A stretch of DNA of 64,000 nt from Tolypothrix sp. PCC 7910 (lineage in GTDB: Bacteria; Cyanobacteriota; Cyanobacteriia; Cyanobacteriales; Nostocaceae): NCBI RefSeq assembly GCF_011769525.1, contig NZ_CP050440.1, positions 3,783,501-3,847,500 on the forward strand, written 5' to 3'. Numbering within the stretch: the stretch's first letter is position 1; every line of letters starts with the position of its first letter. Shown here piece after piece: positions 17,282 through 26,732 of the stretch. The notes under the pieces were generated by a model. It made no database searches. It saw only the letters and a program-made list of their open reading frames with translations, and had not been told where the DNA came from. The position numbers and the translations under genes are program-made.

Positions 17282-18331
17282 CTAAATTTCTAAAGCTGCA
17301 ATCAATAATTCACGATGCATTAATGCACGATCTACTAAAGACTGAATTTGCTCTGAGGATAATGGATTACCATGAGCATAATGCTCGATCCAAGCTTTAC
17401 TAATGATGTTGGGATCGTTTGGTAAATTCACCAAATCCCATCCAGGCATAGATAAATCTTCCATCAGACGATTTACTTTGGGATCGTAACTCAAAGCAAA
17501 ACAGCGACAACCTTCAGCCGCAGCCATAATTAAGCTGTGTAAGCGCATCCCGATTGTCATCTCTACATTGTGATACACACCTTTTAAAAGTTGCGGATCT
17601 TCTAAACACATAATCTGGCTAACATCTTTGAGGTGTGGTTGAATTGCCTCAGCAATATTTAAATCTTCACTTTTTTGAAAAGGCAATAACAAAATAAAAG
17701 TTTGTGTAGCTTTTTGAAACTCAACTAACGCATGCGTTAAATTTGCCAAGCGTGTTTCGGTCAGTTGTGGATGCGATCGCAAAGTTACAGCAACTCTAGA
17801 ACCAGGTAAATCCGTAAGTCCGGGTACTGGTTTAGCTTCCAAGGCCCAAACGGGATCGGGAGCAAGGATACAAGGGATTTGCCACTCAGATAACAAAGCT
17901 GCACTGGCGCGATCGCGTACGCTCACTTTTGTACAAGCGGCAAAAGTTTTTCGTGCTAACCAGCGAGTTTGGGGACGTTTCAACGGCCCAATTCCCTGAC
18001 CCCAAGCAACGGTTTTTAAGCCCATCATTTGGGCTAATGCCATCAATCCCCCATAATAAACAGGGCTAATGGTGCTGGTAACATCTTGGATTAAACTTCC
18101 ACCACCCCAAATAAAAGCATCACAAGAACGCAAAGCTTGCAGTACAGGTAAAAAAGCCATGCGATCATAACTTTCCACACCATAGCGATCGCGGGTTTCT
18201 TCAAGATTACCAGAAAGTACTACAGGCGTGACATGAGGCGGTAGCATCTGCAATAGCGTTGCTAGTAAAGCTTCGTCACCACCATTCCCTTTTCCGTAAT
18301 ACCCAGATAATAAAGCCCGCATCGGTTTCAT
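17282..18331 (-). CDS. csaB: Polysaccharide pyruvyl transferase, CsaB-like
   Basis: CsaB-type enzyme that adds pyruvate ketals to cell-wall polysaccharide, which in other bacteria makes an anchor for SLH-domain proteins. About 350 aa from ATG 18331; ATG 18322 (MRALLSGYYGKGNGGDEALL) is as good. A GT-B-like fold shows GYYGKGNGGDEALL, FIWGGGSLIQDVTS, WGQGIGP, and GMRLHSLIMAAAEG near the C-terminus. An SLH-domain porin is encoded 10 kb downstream, which fits an anchoring role without proving it. No operon partner. Confidence 0.88.
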   Translation of the reverse strand: MKPMRALLSGYYGKGNGGDEALLATLLQMLPPHVTPVVLSGNLEETRDRYGVESYDRMAFLPVLQALRSCDAFIWGGGSLIQDVTSTISPVYYGGLMALAQMMGLKTVAWGQGIGPLKRPQTRWLARKTFAACTKVSVRDRASAALLSEWQIPCILAPDPVWALEAKPVPGLTDLPGSRVAVTLRSHPQLTETRLANLTHALVEFQKATQTFILLLPFQKSEDLNIAEAIQPHLKDVSQIMCLEDPQLLKGVYHNVEMTIGMRLHSLIMAAAEGCRCFALSYDPKVNRLMEDLSMPGWDLVNLPNDPNIISKAWIEHYAHGNPLSSEQIQSLVDRALMHRELLIAALEI

Positions 18332-18646
18332 TTTAGATTTGAGATTTTCGCTAATCAAGTTTAATTGACCTTGATTATCTGCTACTTATCCAGATGTTAG
18401 GTGAAATGGCTGGCATACTTGGCGAAAAATCAGATTTTTCTTGTGGGAAGATGGGGGATGGGGCGATTGGGGAACTCGGGGCCCCCACGACGTAGGGAGT
18501 GGGGATTAGGGGTAATGGGGATTAGGGACTGGGGACTGGGAAAACAAGAAAGAAATACATTCTTTGATCCTTTGACTCTTGACCCTTGACCTTTGACCCT
18601 TGACCTTTGACCTTTGACCCCAAACTATTGACTTTTAAGCAACTTT
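18332..18646. repeat. Low-complexity intergenic repeats
   Basis: No gene. 18446-18541 is G-rich GGGGAT/GGGGACT repeat. 18562-18620 is a run of CTTTGACC / CCTTGACC heptamers (about eight units), STRR type. An open frame across it (18401-18589) is only repeat and is not called. Confidence 0.6.
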
Positions 18647-18994
18647 ATGCATGTGCTTTCAATTCCCACCTGGATTATTCATGTTTCTAGCGTCATTGAG
18701 TGGATTGCCGCTATTTGGTTAATCTGGACTTACGGTGAACTCACTGGTAACCGGACTTGGTGGGGATTGTCCTTCGCCATGTTACCAGCTTTGGTTAGTG
18801 CTATGTGTGCTTGCACTTGGCACTATTTTGACAATCCCGAATCTTTGGAATGGCTGGTAACACTTCAAGCTACCATGACCTTATTTGGTAATTTTACCCT
18901 TTGGGCCGCTGCCGTTTGGATTTGGCGTTCTGCCAAGTCTGCTCACAAGGGAATTAATTCTGTTGCAAACCAACCTATCAAATCAGAGCGATGA
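18647..18994 (+). CDS. DUF2499 membrane protein
   Basis: A 115-aa protein with three hydrophobic segments and MHVLSIPTWIIHVSSVIEW at the start, matching DUF2499. The family is confined to cyanobacteria and plastid-bearing organisms. The stop overlaps the start of the next gene by 4 nt (ATGA), so the two are translated together and probably act in one membrane complex. Function unknown. Confidence 0.88.
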   Translation: MHVLSIPTWIIHVSSVIEWIAAIWLIWTYGELTGNRTWWGLSFAMLPALVSAMCACTWHYFDNPESLEWLVTLQATMTLFGNFTLWAAAVWIWRSAKSAHKGINSVANQPIKSER

Positions 18995-19305
18995 TATCTA
19001 AAGATGCCCTTTTTGCCCTTTCGCTGTTTCCTTATTTGGGTTTCTTGTGGTTTATCAGCCGCAGCAAGCTAATGCCACGTTTAGCTTTGTATGGTTTTTA
19101 CGGCACTTTAGTTTTTGTGGGTATCACCATTCCAGCGGGAATTTATGCCAAAATCCATTACAAAGAGGCTTTAGCAAATGTCGATTGGCTGCACGGTAGT
19201 GCAGAGCTGTTCTTGACCCTGTCTAACATTTTGATTGTGCTAGGTTTCTGGCAAGCTGTAAAGCAGTTAAAAACGAAAACTTCCCCAGAAAACACTCAAG
19301 CATAG
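18991..19305 (+). CDS. DUF3593 membrane protein
   Basis: A 104-aa protein with three transmembrane segments, including FALSLFPYLGFLWFISRS and a C-terminal AELFLTLSNILIVLGFW. It matches DUF3593, which is also limited to photosynthetic lineages. It overlaps the DUF2499 gene by 4 nt. The conserved pairing suggests a shared role at the thylakoid or plasma membrane, which is inference. Confidence 0.87.
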   Translation: MISKDALFALSLFPYLGFLWFISRSKLMPRLALYGFYGTLVFVGITIPAGIYAKIHYKEALANVDWLHGSAELFLTLSNILIVLGFWQAVKQLKTKTSPENTQA

Positions 19306-19488
19306 GATTTTGTACTTTTAGTTAGTCAAGAGTCAAAAGTTGCTCCAGAGTAACTTTGACTCTTGTACAGACGTGATTAATCGCGTCTCTCCCACTCTTG
19401 ACTGTTGACTCTCTTGAAAAATAAATGTTTGGGCTAGCCTAACATTTTTTTAATTACGAATTAGTAATTATTGATTGAGGATGAGGTA

Positions 19489-20262
19489 ATGGATGTAATT
19501 CCAGCAATTGATTTATTAGCAGGCCGTTGTGTAAGACTTTATCAGGGAGACTACGATCGCTCCCAAGTATTTAGTGAAAACCCAGCTGATGTTGCGAAAA
19601 AGTGGGTTGATCAAGGTGCAGCTAGGCTCCATGTAGTAGATTTGGATGGCGCGAAAGCAGGTAAAGTTGTCAACTTGGAAGCCATCGAAGCGATCGCACA
19701 AGCAGTATCAGTACCGATTCAAGTAGGCGGGGGATTACGCGATCGCGCTAGCGTCCAGCAATTATTCAATATCGGCGTACAACGCGCCATTCTGGGAACA
19801 GTTGCTGTCGAACAACCCCAACTAGTACAACAACTCTGTCAAGACTTTCCGGGACAAATTATTGTTGGGATTGATGCGCGGAAGGGATTGGTGGCAACTC
19901 GCGGTTGGTTGGAAACCTCAGAAGTTTTAGCAACTCAATTAGCCGTACAAATGCAAGAATTGGGAGCAGCCGCGATTATTTACACTGATATTCACCGTGA
20001 TGGTACTCTCTCAGGGCCAAACTTAGAAGCTTTGCGAGAACTCGCTGCTACAATTTCCATCCCCGTAATTGCTTCAGGTGGGGTGAGTTCTGTTAGCGAT
20101 TTGTTGAGCTTGTTGGTGTTGGAACCACAAGGCGTAAATGGCGTAATTGTAGGACGTGCCTTATATACTGGCGATATTGATTTAAAAGAAGCATTGCGTG
20201 CCATCGGGCCTGGAAGAATTCAAGATATCCCACCAAATCTCGATTTTACTAGCTTTGCTTAA
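19489..20262 (+). CDS. hisA: HisA isomerase (ProFAR isomerase)
   Basis: Fourth step of histidine synthesis: isomerises ProFAR to PRFAR. A 257-aa TIM barrel. The ATG at 19489 ([20 protein letters not shown]) is the start; a TTG six codons upstream is not. GAGG lies just before the ATG. The catalytic Asp pair is in PAIDLLAG and [14 protein letters not shown], and the phosphate-binding loops are VGGGLRD and ASGGVSS. It is a single gene, as his genes are scattered in cyanobacteria. A short hairpin (CTCTC/GAGAG) follows at 20270-20285. Confidence 0.96.
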   Translation: MDVIPAIDLLAGRCVRLYQGDYDRSQVFSENPADVAKKWVDQGAARLHVVDLDGAKAGKVVNLEAIEAIAQAVSVPIQVGGGLRDRASVQQLFNIGVQRAILGTVAVEQPQLVQQLCQDFPGQIIVGIDARKGLVATRGWLETSEVLATQLAVQMQELGAAAIIYTDIHRDGTLSGPNLEALRELAATISIPVIASGGVSSVSDLLSLLVLEPQGVNGVIVGRALYTGDIDLKEALRAIGPGRIQDIPPNLDFTSFA

Positions 20263-20541
20263 CATTAGCTCTCTTTTTGGAGAGTAAAAGTATAGGGAGT
20301 AAGAGCTAAAACACATCTAATTTGCATATCATTGGACATCTGACTCACCCAGATACCGCAAATAAAATGCTCATTAGCTGACAATTTTCTTCCCCATACT
20401 TTTACTACAACTGGGGATGATCTTTGGGCCGTAATATATATTTCGCTACCAGCTAGTAATTTTTAAGAATTTTCCGGATTCATAATTTATACGCTTGTAG
20501 TTCAATTTGTAGAGAGTTAACCAACAAGGAATGTATTGATT

Positions 20542-20664
20542 ATGACTCGGAAAAAACCTCGCGATAATGGACACCCCCGGAAAACTGAGACTGGTGCTAT
20601 CTACTCCAATAGCAACAAAAACAACAATCAACAGCCAACTCAAAAACTGAATAAAGCACGATAG
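20542..20664 (+). CDS. Very small basic ORF, 40 aa (candidate)
   Basis: ATG with AAGGA about 10 nt upstream. The 40-residue product is polar and basic (starts MTRKKPRDNGHPRKTETGA, ends QKLNKAR), with an Asn/Gln-rich middle and no hydrophobic segment. A good terminator follows at 20758. A similar small ORF plus similar hairpin lies 440 bp downstream. I recognise no family. It may be a real small protein or the remains of one; conservation decides. Confidence 0.4.
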   Translation: MTRKKPRDNGHPRKTETGAIYSNSNKNNNQQPTQKLNKAR

Positions 20665-20757
20665 TTATTGTTAGTAATTTAACTAATATTTTAATTTCAA
20701 TTTTCAATTTACAGTTTTAGTATTTAACTTTTACTCATAATGGGTTTCCTCTTTGAT

Positions 20758-20790
20758 AGAGACGTTATCATTTTTACGTCTCTATTTTTT
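20758..20790 (+). terminator. Terminator after first small ORF
   Basis: AGAGACGT (20758-20765) pairs with ACGTCTCT (20776-20783) around a 10-nt loop, followed by ATTTTTTT. It is a textbook intrinsic terminator. Confidence 0.75.
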
Positions 20791-20979
20791 TATCTTTAGC
20801 TATTTAAATTTTTAAGAAGATAAATAAATTGCCAGTCTAGCCATATAAAACCAGGTTTATAGCTTTAGCTAAAATAAATTAGAATATAAAGTATTTACAT
20901 ATTTTCCGTAAATTTGGCTGCACATAATGTAAATTTAAAATATAGATAATTAATGTCTAGCTATGTCAGGTTTATTCTT

Positions 20980-21096
20980 ATGTACAATCAAGAAGAAAGC
21001 TCCAAGCAACAATCAAACAAAAAAAATCAGTCCAACGAAAGTAGCACTCGGAAACAACCGTTAAATAAAGGTATTCCCAAAAAAAGAGAACATTAA
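20980..21096 (+). CDS. Very small basic ORF, 38 aa (candidate)
   Basis: ATG start. The product is hydrophilic and basic (MYNQEESSKQQSNKKNQSNE at the start, ending GIPKKREH). The STRKQPLNKG part recalls the TRKKP and QKLNK pieces of the ORF at 20542. No Shine-Dalgarno is evident. It is followed by a hairpin of the same AGAGACGT sequence. No known family. Confidence 0.35.
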   Translation: MYNQEESSKQQSNKKNQSNESSTRKQPLNKGIPKKREH

Positions 21097-21138
21097 TTTT
21101 GCATGAAACCAGTAGATATTTATAATTACGCTATTCTA

Positions 21139-21166
21139 TAGAGACGTAATTAAATTTACGTCTCTA
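21139..21166 (+). terminator. Hairpin after second small ORF
   Basis: TAGAGACGTAA (21139-21149) pairs with TTTACGTCTCTA (21155-21166). The stem is the same AGAGACGT/ACGTCTCT as at 20758. It has no long T-run after it, so termination is weaker. Confidence 0.5.
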
Positions 21167-21237
21167 CATTAGTTATCAGGGTATAATCACTTCACAGTCA
21201 GGAATTTAATTGTTAATTCTCAACATCTCAAGTTATC

Positions 21238-22317
21238 TTATTTATTTTTAACCTGACTTTTCGCCTGTTCTAAAGCTATTTCTTTAATGGCCTGATAGGA
21301 ATTCACATTGGCAGTTCCTTCAATAGCTTTCACGGCTAAATCTTGCACTTGTTTGAGAGCCGATTCTAGTTGTTTAGTCAGGTTTTGTAGACGCGTATCT
21401 TGATTAGTAATAGTCTGTTCTAGAGATTGCAATCTCTGTTCGTAAAAACGCTTCTGTCCTTCTACTTCTTTACTGTATAAATCTGACTTAATTTTAGCTT
21501 GGTAATAGGCAATACCTTTACCTTCTTCTGTAGCTTTTTTAATAGCAGCTTCCTTATCTTTAGGGAAGACTTCAACTTTAACTTTTAACTCTTCAAACTG
21601 CTTTTCTCGTTCTGCGATCGCCTTCTCTCTTTCATTCCATTGTTTTTCGGTTTCTTGTTGAAATTCTTCTAGCTGTTGGTTTAATTCTTTTTGCTGCTGC
21701 TCATATTCATCTTTTTGCAATTTTCGCTGAAGTTCTAAACTATATTTGTATTCAGCTTCGTCTCTTTGCCGAGTTTTTTTGAGATTGTCATCTCGTTCTT
21801 TAATTAATCTATTATTATCATCTTGCTCTTTTAACCAAGCTTTTCTCTGCTCATCTATTTCCTGTAATAAGACTTCTTTGCGCTCAGTAAACTCTTCTTG
21901 ATAAGCCTTAGAATTTTCTTCATAGCTTGTAATGAGAGTATCTAAGATATCTTCTGAAATTTCTAAATTATGTAATTGCTTAAGTTCTGCAACTTCCTTT
22001 TCTACAGCTTCTCTAATTTCTGCCAATTTTGAAGCTTGTGTAGTTAGCTGTTCAGATAATTCATTCGCCGCACTACCAAAACCTAGCTGGATTTTAGCTA
22101 GGCTTTCAATTGTATAATTCATCTTTTGCTGAACTGTAGATGGCACATTCATAATTAGTTTTGGCTCCATTTTTGGCTTTTCTTTAGTTACAGCTTGTGC
22201 TTCTTTTAACGTTTGGGTAAGCTGTGATTTAACAGCTGCTGCCTCTTTTGCTAATTCTTCATAAGCTTGAAGAATTTCAGCTTTAGTATTTTTATCTGTT
22301 GGTTTTTTAGCTACCAC
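21238..22317 (-). CDS. Coiled-coil-rich protein, ZicK/ZacK-type candidate (copy 1)
   Basis: A 359-aa protein that is almost entirely coiled coil (long runs of E, K, Q with heptad leucines, residues about 10-345) and lacks signal, membrane or enzymatic motifs. The start is GTG with GGAGG at good spacing. It is a paralogue of the gene directly upstream on the same strand (57 bp apart): both share a short N-terminal helix, an EL-rich middle, a WNEREKAI/WAEREKIL segment and an ALKQ..DLA.KA tail. Tandem coiled-coil proteins ZicK and ZacK form a heteropolymer that keeps Anabaena trichomes straight; homology is suggested by arrangement and type only. Confidence 0.6.
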   Translation of the reverse strand: MVAKKPTDKNTKAEILQAYEELAKEAAAVKSQLTQTLKEAQAVTKEKPKMEPKLIMNVPSTVQQKMNYTIESLAKIQLGFGSAANELSEQLTTQASKLAEIREAVEKEVAELKQLHNLEISEDILDTLITSYEENSKAYQEEFTERKEVLLQEIDEQRKAWLKEQDDNNRLIKERDDNLKKTRQRDEAEYKYSLELQRKLQKDEYEQQQKELNQQLEEFQQETEKQWNEREKAIAEREKQFEELKVKVEVFPKDKEAAIKKATEEGKGIAYYQAKIKSDLYSKEVEGQKRFYEQRLQSLEQTITNQDTRLQNLTKQLESALKQVQDLAVKAIEGTANVNSYQAIKEIALEQAKSQVKNK

Positions 22318-22373
22318 AAGAAACCTCCATTATTCCAAAGACTATTTTCATGGCAACGGACAAAAATCAATTT

Positions 22374-23357
22374 TTATTTATTATTGGAACTGTCAAACGC
22401 TCTCATTGCCAAATCTTGTGCTTGTTTTAATGCAGTTTGCAGTTGAGCCGAAATTCCTTCTATTTGCTCAGTTTGCTTCTTAATTGTTTCTTCTAAAGAT
22501 TGGATCTTTACTTCGTAACTTTGTTTGCTAGATTCCCAATCTTTTTCAAATAAATCTGCTTCTACTTTCGCCTTTTGACTAGTGTCTTTAATTGCTTCTT
22601 CCCTAGCTTTCTTAACTGCTTCTTCTAACTCGTTAGGAAATGCTACAACTTTTTGCTGATATTCTGTAAACAAAGCTTGACGTTCAGTCAGAATTTTTTC
22701 CCGTTCAGCCCAATTTTTCTCTTTCTGCTGAGTAGATTCTTGAATCTCTCGTTCTAGTTTGCGCTTCTTCTCTTCATAAGCATCAGTAGTTAGTTTTCTG
22801 GTTGTTTCCAACTTATACTGATATTCTTCTGTTTCCGTTGCACGTTGTTTAGCTAATAAATCATTGTAGACTTCTAGTGCTTCTTCATATTCAGATTGGT
22901 CTTTTTGCCACTCTTTACGCCTAATGGTAATTTCTTTTTCTAGGGCTTCTCTCTTACTGGTAATTTCTTGTTCTAGTACTCTTAATCTTTCTTGGTGTTC
23001 CTGAGTTAGAATATCTAAAGCATCCGCGACAATTCTAATTTGCTGAAGGTCTTTTAACTGCTGATTGGCAATTTCTATACCTCTATTTAATTCATCTAAT
23101 TTAGAATTCTCTTTGGCTAATTTTTCTGATAGTGCAATGACAATGCTGCCAAACTCTAATTGTAAATCAGCTAAACCTTTAACAATACTATCAACAGTGT
23201 ATGTAGAAGCAGTAGTCAGAATTTCTTGGTTTTTTACCTTTTCGGCTTCTTCTTGTTTAGTAGCTATTTTTAAGTCTAATTTTTTTCTTTCTGTAAGGAT
23301 TTCCTGAAATGCTTGCACTATTTGTTGTTTACTATCTTTGACTGCAACCGTAGTCAT
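22374..23357 (-). CDS. Coiled-coil-rich protein, ZicK/ZacK-type candidate (copy 2)
   Basis: A 327-aa coiled-coil protein. The ATG at 23357 (MTTVAVKDSKQQIVQAF) follows AAGGAG at 8 nt, better than an in-frame start 15 codons upstream. Residues 15-320 are a nearly unbroken coiled coil, ending QTALKQAQDLAMRAFDSSNN. It is first in a two-gene unit with its paralogue. A cytoskeletal or scaffold role is inferred from composition and the tandem pair. Confidence 0.6.
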   Translation of the reverse strand: MTTVAVKDSKQQIVQAFQEILTERKKLDLKIATKQEEAEKVKNQEILTTASTYTVDSIVKGLADLQLEFGSIVIALSEKLAKENSKLDELNRGIEIANQQLKDLQQIRIVADALDILTQEHQERLRVLEQEITSKREALEKEITIRRKEWQKDQSEYEEALEVYNDLLAKQRATETEEYQYKLETTRKLTTDAYEEKKRKLEREIQESTQQKEKNWAEREKILTERQALFTEYQQKVVAFPNELEEAVKKAREEAIKDTSQKAKVEADLFEKDWESSKQSYEVKIQSLEETIKKQTEQIEGISAQLQTALKQAQDLAMRAFDSSNNK

Positions 23358-23828
23358 ACTCCAACTCCTTAAACAAGCAATAATTTGTGTGTAGCCAGTC
23401 ATACTCTGACTTACTCTATGCAGACATCAGAGTAGCCTAAAAATAAGGGTTTTTCACCCAGTGTAAATGCTGAAAGAATCATCAAAAGACACTTACAAAT
23501 TCCCTAAATCATCTGTAACGAGTGCCTTTGTTGCCTTAGGGTAGAATTTTAGGGTAATAGTATTTTTGTACTATAAATAATAGTACTGAAAAAAATCTGC
23601 TATTGTCAAGAAGTAAATGCAGGTATACAAAAATTTCAAGATATCAAGTTACTGCAAATACTCTTGTCAGCTTGTAGGCGCAGTGCTTTATAATATGTTG
23701 GTTTCTGTGATTTATGTTACGTTTTACAAACTAGGGCACAATCTCCAGGGTGTAAATTCACTGAAACTTAATAATTGATTCAATCATCATCTTGATAGCT
23801 GCACAGACACAAAATTTTGTGATATCTA

Positions 23829-24581
23829 ATGTACACTAGCGAATCTACCAAGTTTCCTGCCAAAGCGGATATAGGGCAAACAAGCCGCATTCTAGTAGTA
23901 GAAGATGAAGAATTAATCCGAGAAATGCTATTGGTAGCACTAGAAGGTGAAGGCTATGAGGTCGTAACTGCTACCGATGGGCGATCAGCTGTTGAATATA
24001 TCAAAAATTTTGAACCCAATTTTGGGGAGCTTTCCTTTGATTTGGTAATTCTAGATTTAATGCTGCCCCAAATCAATGGATTAGATATTTGCCGCTTACT
24101 TCGTCATCAAGGAAACCCAGTACCGATTTTGATGCTGAGTGCCAAAGGTAGTGAAACTGACCGTGTTTTAGGGTTAGAAGTGGGAGCAGATGACTATCTT
24201 ACCAAACCCTTTAGTATGCGGGAATTAGTCGCTCGCTGTCGCGCTTTACTACGTCGTCAGCGCTTCAGTACTTTGCCGCAAATACCGATACTTAAGTACA
24301 AGGATGTAAGTTTAAATCCTCAAGAGTGTCGCGTGCTAGTTCGCGGTCAAGAGGTAAGCCTATCACCAAAGGAGTTTCGTCTCCTAGAACTGTTTATGAG
24401 TTATGCTCGTCGAGTATGGTCGCGGGAACAGTTGCTAGATCAGGTTTGGGGGCCAGATTTTGTAGGTGATAGTAAAACTGTAGATGTCCACATCCGTTGG
24501 CTACGGGAAAAATTAGAGTTAGACCCTAGTCGTCCAGAATATATTGTGACTGTCAGAGGTTTTGGCTATAGATTTGGATAA
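23829..24581 (+). CDS. sphR: Phosphate response regulator SphR (PhoB family)
   Basis: OmpR/PhoB-type response regulator of 250 aa. The receiver domain has ILVVEDEE, the phospho-acceptor Asp in LVILDLMLP, and Lys in DDYLTKPFS. The C-terminal winged helix has SLSPKEFRLLELF and TVDVHIRWLREKLE. It is followed by a histidine kinase and phoU, the arrangement of the cyanobacterial phosphate-limitation system. It probably activates pho-regulon genes, perhaps including the PstS-like genes at the window start (inference). Confidence 0.9.
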   Translation: MYTSESTKFPAKADIGQTSRILVVEDEELIREMLLVALEGEGYEVVTATDGRSAVEYIKNFEPNFGELSFDLVILDLMLPQINGLDICRLLRHQGNPVPILMLSAKGSETDRVLGLEVGADDYLTKPFSMRELVARCRALLRRQRFSTLPQIPILKYKDVSLNPQECRVLVRGQEVSLSPKEFRLLELFMSYARRVWSREQLLDQVWGPDFVGDSKTVDVHIRWLREKLELDPSRPEYIVTVRGFGYRFG

Positions 24582-24634
24582 TTGCTCAGAATTGTTGTTA
24601 GTTTTTAGTTGTGATCAAGCAACTAATGACTTAA

Positions 24635-25966
24635 ATGTTTTTATTGGGATTTTCTCTGGGTTTAGCTGTAGGGATTGGCTTCTGGATTTGGCAACAAGTT
24701 CAACTCAACCGCTATTTAGAGCGAGTATTGAAACCTTTAAATTCTCCTGCTGCTAAAGTAGCGCTGCCTTTAATTCCTGGCTTGCGGCAGGAAATTACAA
24801 TGGTGAAAGAGCAGCGGCAAGATTTGCAGCAATCCCTAGAAACTTACCAAGAATTGCTGGATTTCGCACCATTGGGGTATTTGCAGGTGGATGAAGAGAA
24901 TCAACTGCTGTGGTGCAATCAACAGGCTAGAGAAATATTATATTTGGAGCGTTGGCAACCAGGACAAGTGCGTTTGTTGTTGGAGTTAGTGCGTTCTTAT
25001 GAACTCGATCGCTTGATTGAGCAAACTCGTGATTGCCAACAACCAAGGGTAAAAGAGTGGGTGTTTCACCCCCCTTGTGAGAACCCAGCAGTAATGTTAG
25101 AAATAAAGTCTCTGGCTATACGGGCATCTAGCTTTCCCTTATCTAAGGGACAAGTGGGAGTATTTTTAGAAAATCGCCAACCCCTGCTGGATATGAATCA
25201 AGTAAGAGATCGTTCTTTTTCTGATTTAGCCCACGAACTCAGAACACCCCTGACTTCGATTCGTCTGGTTGTGGAAACTTTACAAAATCGCTTAGAACCA
25301 CCTTTAAATCGTTGGGTTAACCGCTTGATGCAAGAAGTTGATCGGTTGATTAACTTGGTTCAAGGTTGGCTAGAGCTGACTCAAATGGAAACAGATCCCA
25401 GTATTCGATTGCAGCAGGAAGCTGTAGAAGTGCGATCGCTCATTACATCTGTTTGGGAAACTTTAGAACCATTGGCACAAAAGCAGGATCTTCATCTTAA
25501 ATATTCTGGGGCAGAAAACCTTTGGATTAAGGCAGATCGTTCGCGCATATACCAAGTTTTTCTCAACTTGCTAGATAACAGCATCAAATACAGTCCGCCT
25601 TGCACAACTATTGAAGTCCAAACCGAAATACTATCAACCAAAGACAGTCTCCCGAAAAATTCTCCTCTCCCAGCACTGGAAATCAACATCATTGATTGCG
25701 GCGTTGGTTTTGCAGAAGTAGATTTACCCCATGTTTTTGAGCGTTTTTATCGGGGAGATCAATCACGAGCGCGCGATCCCGTAGAAGATAGTAATTCCAC
25801 CACAGCGATCGTTGGTAGCGGTTTGGGTTTAGCGATCGTGCGACAAATTGTCCTCGCTCATGGAGGTTCAATCAAAGCCATGAATCATCCAGAAACAGGC
25901 GGTGCGTGGATACAACTACACTTCCCAGAGATGATGGCAAATACGCCAAGCCAAGACTATAGTTAA
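24635..25966 (+). CDS. sphS: Phosphate sensor histidine kinase SphS
   Basis: Membrane-associated histidine kinase, 443 aa. A hydrophobic N-terminal segment (residues 2-18) anchors it. A PAS-like region covers about 60-180 (DFAPLGYLQVDEENQLLWCN). The H-box is SDLAHELRTPLTSIRL, followed by N-box LNLLDNSIKYSPP, G1 IDCGVGF and G2 VGSGLGLAIVRQ. It has no large periplasmic sensor, so phosphate status is probably signalled through the transporter and PhoU, as in the PhoR family. It sits 53 bp after sphR and 30 bp before phoU. Confidence 0.9.
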   Translation: MFLLGFSLGLAVGIGFWIWQQVQLNRYLERVLKPLNSPAAKVALPLIPGLRQEITMVKEQRQDLQQSLETYQELLDFAPLGYLQVDEENQLLWCNQQAREILYLERWQPGQVRLLLELVRSYELDRLIEQTRDCQQPRVKEWVFHPPCENPAVMLEIKSLAIRASSFPLSKGQVGVFLENRQPLLDMNQVRDRSFSDLAHELRTPLTSIRLVVETLQNRLEPPLNRWVNRLMQEVDRLINLVQGWLELTQMETDPSIRLQQEAVEVRSLITSVWETLEPLAQKQDLHLKYSGAENLWIKADRSRIYQVFLNLLDNSIKYSPPCTTIEVQTEILSTKDSLPKNSPLPALEINIIDCGVGFAEVDLPHVFERFYRGDQSRARDPVEDSNSTTAIVGSGLGLAIVRQIVLAHGGSIKAMNHPETGGAWIQLHFPEMMANTPSQDYS

Positions 25967-25996
25967 AAAAATATCTTCACGTTTGAAAATACAAGT

Positions 25997-26665
25997 GTGA
26001 AAGCTATCGTTTATCCTCCCAATCCCGATCCAACCCAGCTAGCACGCGCCATTAGGCGCTTAGAGCGTGATGTATTACGCATGGGTGCTTTGGTGGAACA
26101 ATCGTTTCGTCTGAGCCACCAAGCGTTATTTGCGCGCAACTTAACAGCAGCTGAGGAACTTCCTCAATTAGATAAAAAAATTGATCGCTTTTATAGACAA
26201 ATAGAGTCAGATTGTACAGCAATCATGACATTACAAGCACCAACGGCCCAAGATTTGCGGCACTTGAGTGCTTTTATGCAGCTAGTGCGAGATTTAGAGC
26301 GGATTGGGGATTATGCTGAAGATCTAGCTGACATTGCCATTAAACTTTTTCCTTATCCGCCTCATGCTTCTTTACCAGAGATTGCTGTCATGTCTCACCA
26401 TGCTCAAGCTATGTTAGCAACTAGTTTGGTGGCTTTAGCCGATTTAGATGAAGCAGGTGGACGGAGTATCCAGCATTTAGATGATGCTGTTGATAATGCC
26501 TATGAACGCCTCTATAACACTTTAGCCTTTCAAAAAGATGTTCCTGGTGTAGTCGAGCCCATTGTCCTTTTAGCTCTGGCAATTCGCTGCTTGGAACGTA
26601 TGGCAGATCATGCTACTAACATTGGTCAACGAGTAGCATATATCGTTACAGGTCAACGCTATTAA
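25997..26665 (+). CDS. phoU: Phosphate signalling protein PhoU
   Basis: PhoU-type helical bundle of 222 aa with two repeats. The metal-binding motifs appear as RDLERIGDYAEDLAD (residues about 96-110) and RCLERMADHATNIGQR (about 197-212). It starts with GTG. It is third in the sphR-sphS-phoU unit and acts as a negative regulator that links the Pst transporter with the kinase. A strong terminator follows. Confidence 0.92.
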   Translation: MKAIVYPPNPDPTQLARAIRRLERDVLRMGALVEQSFRLSHQALFARNLTAAEELPQLDKKIDRFYRQIESDCTAIMTLQAPTAQDLRHLSAFMQLVRDLERIGDYAEDLADIAIKLFPYPPHASLPEIAVMSHHAQAMLATSLVALADLDEAGGRSIQHLDDAVDNAYERLYNTLAFQKDVPGVVEPIVLLALAIRCLERMADHATNIGQRVAYIVTGQRY

Positions 26666-26684
26666 TTAGAACTACAAAATAACC

Positions 26685-26732
26685 AAATTAGGGATTCGCA
26701 TTTCATGTTACTTGCGAATCCCTAATTTTTTT
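26685..26732 (+). terminator. Terminator of the sphR-sphS-phoU operon
   Basis: A 16-bp arm at 26685-26700 (core TTAGGGATTCGCA) pairs with 26713-26728 (TGCGAATCCCTAA) around a 12-nt loop. A run of seven T completes it. Confidence 0.9.

Noticed and set aside
18401-18589. 62-codon ORF after csaB
   Set aside because: It consists of GGGGAT and TTTGACC repeats.
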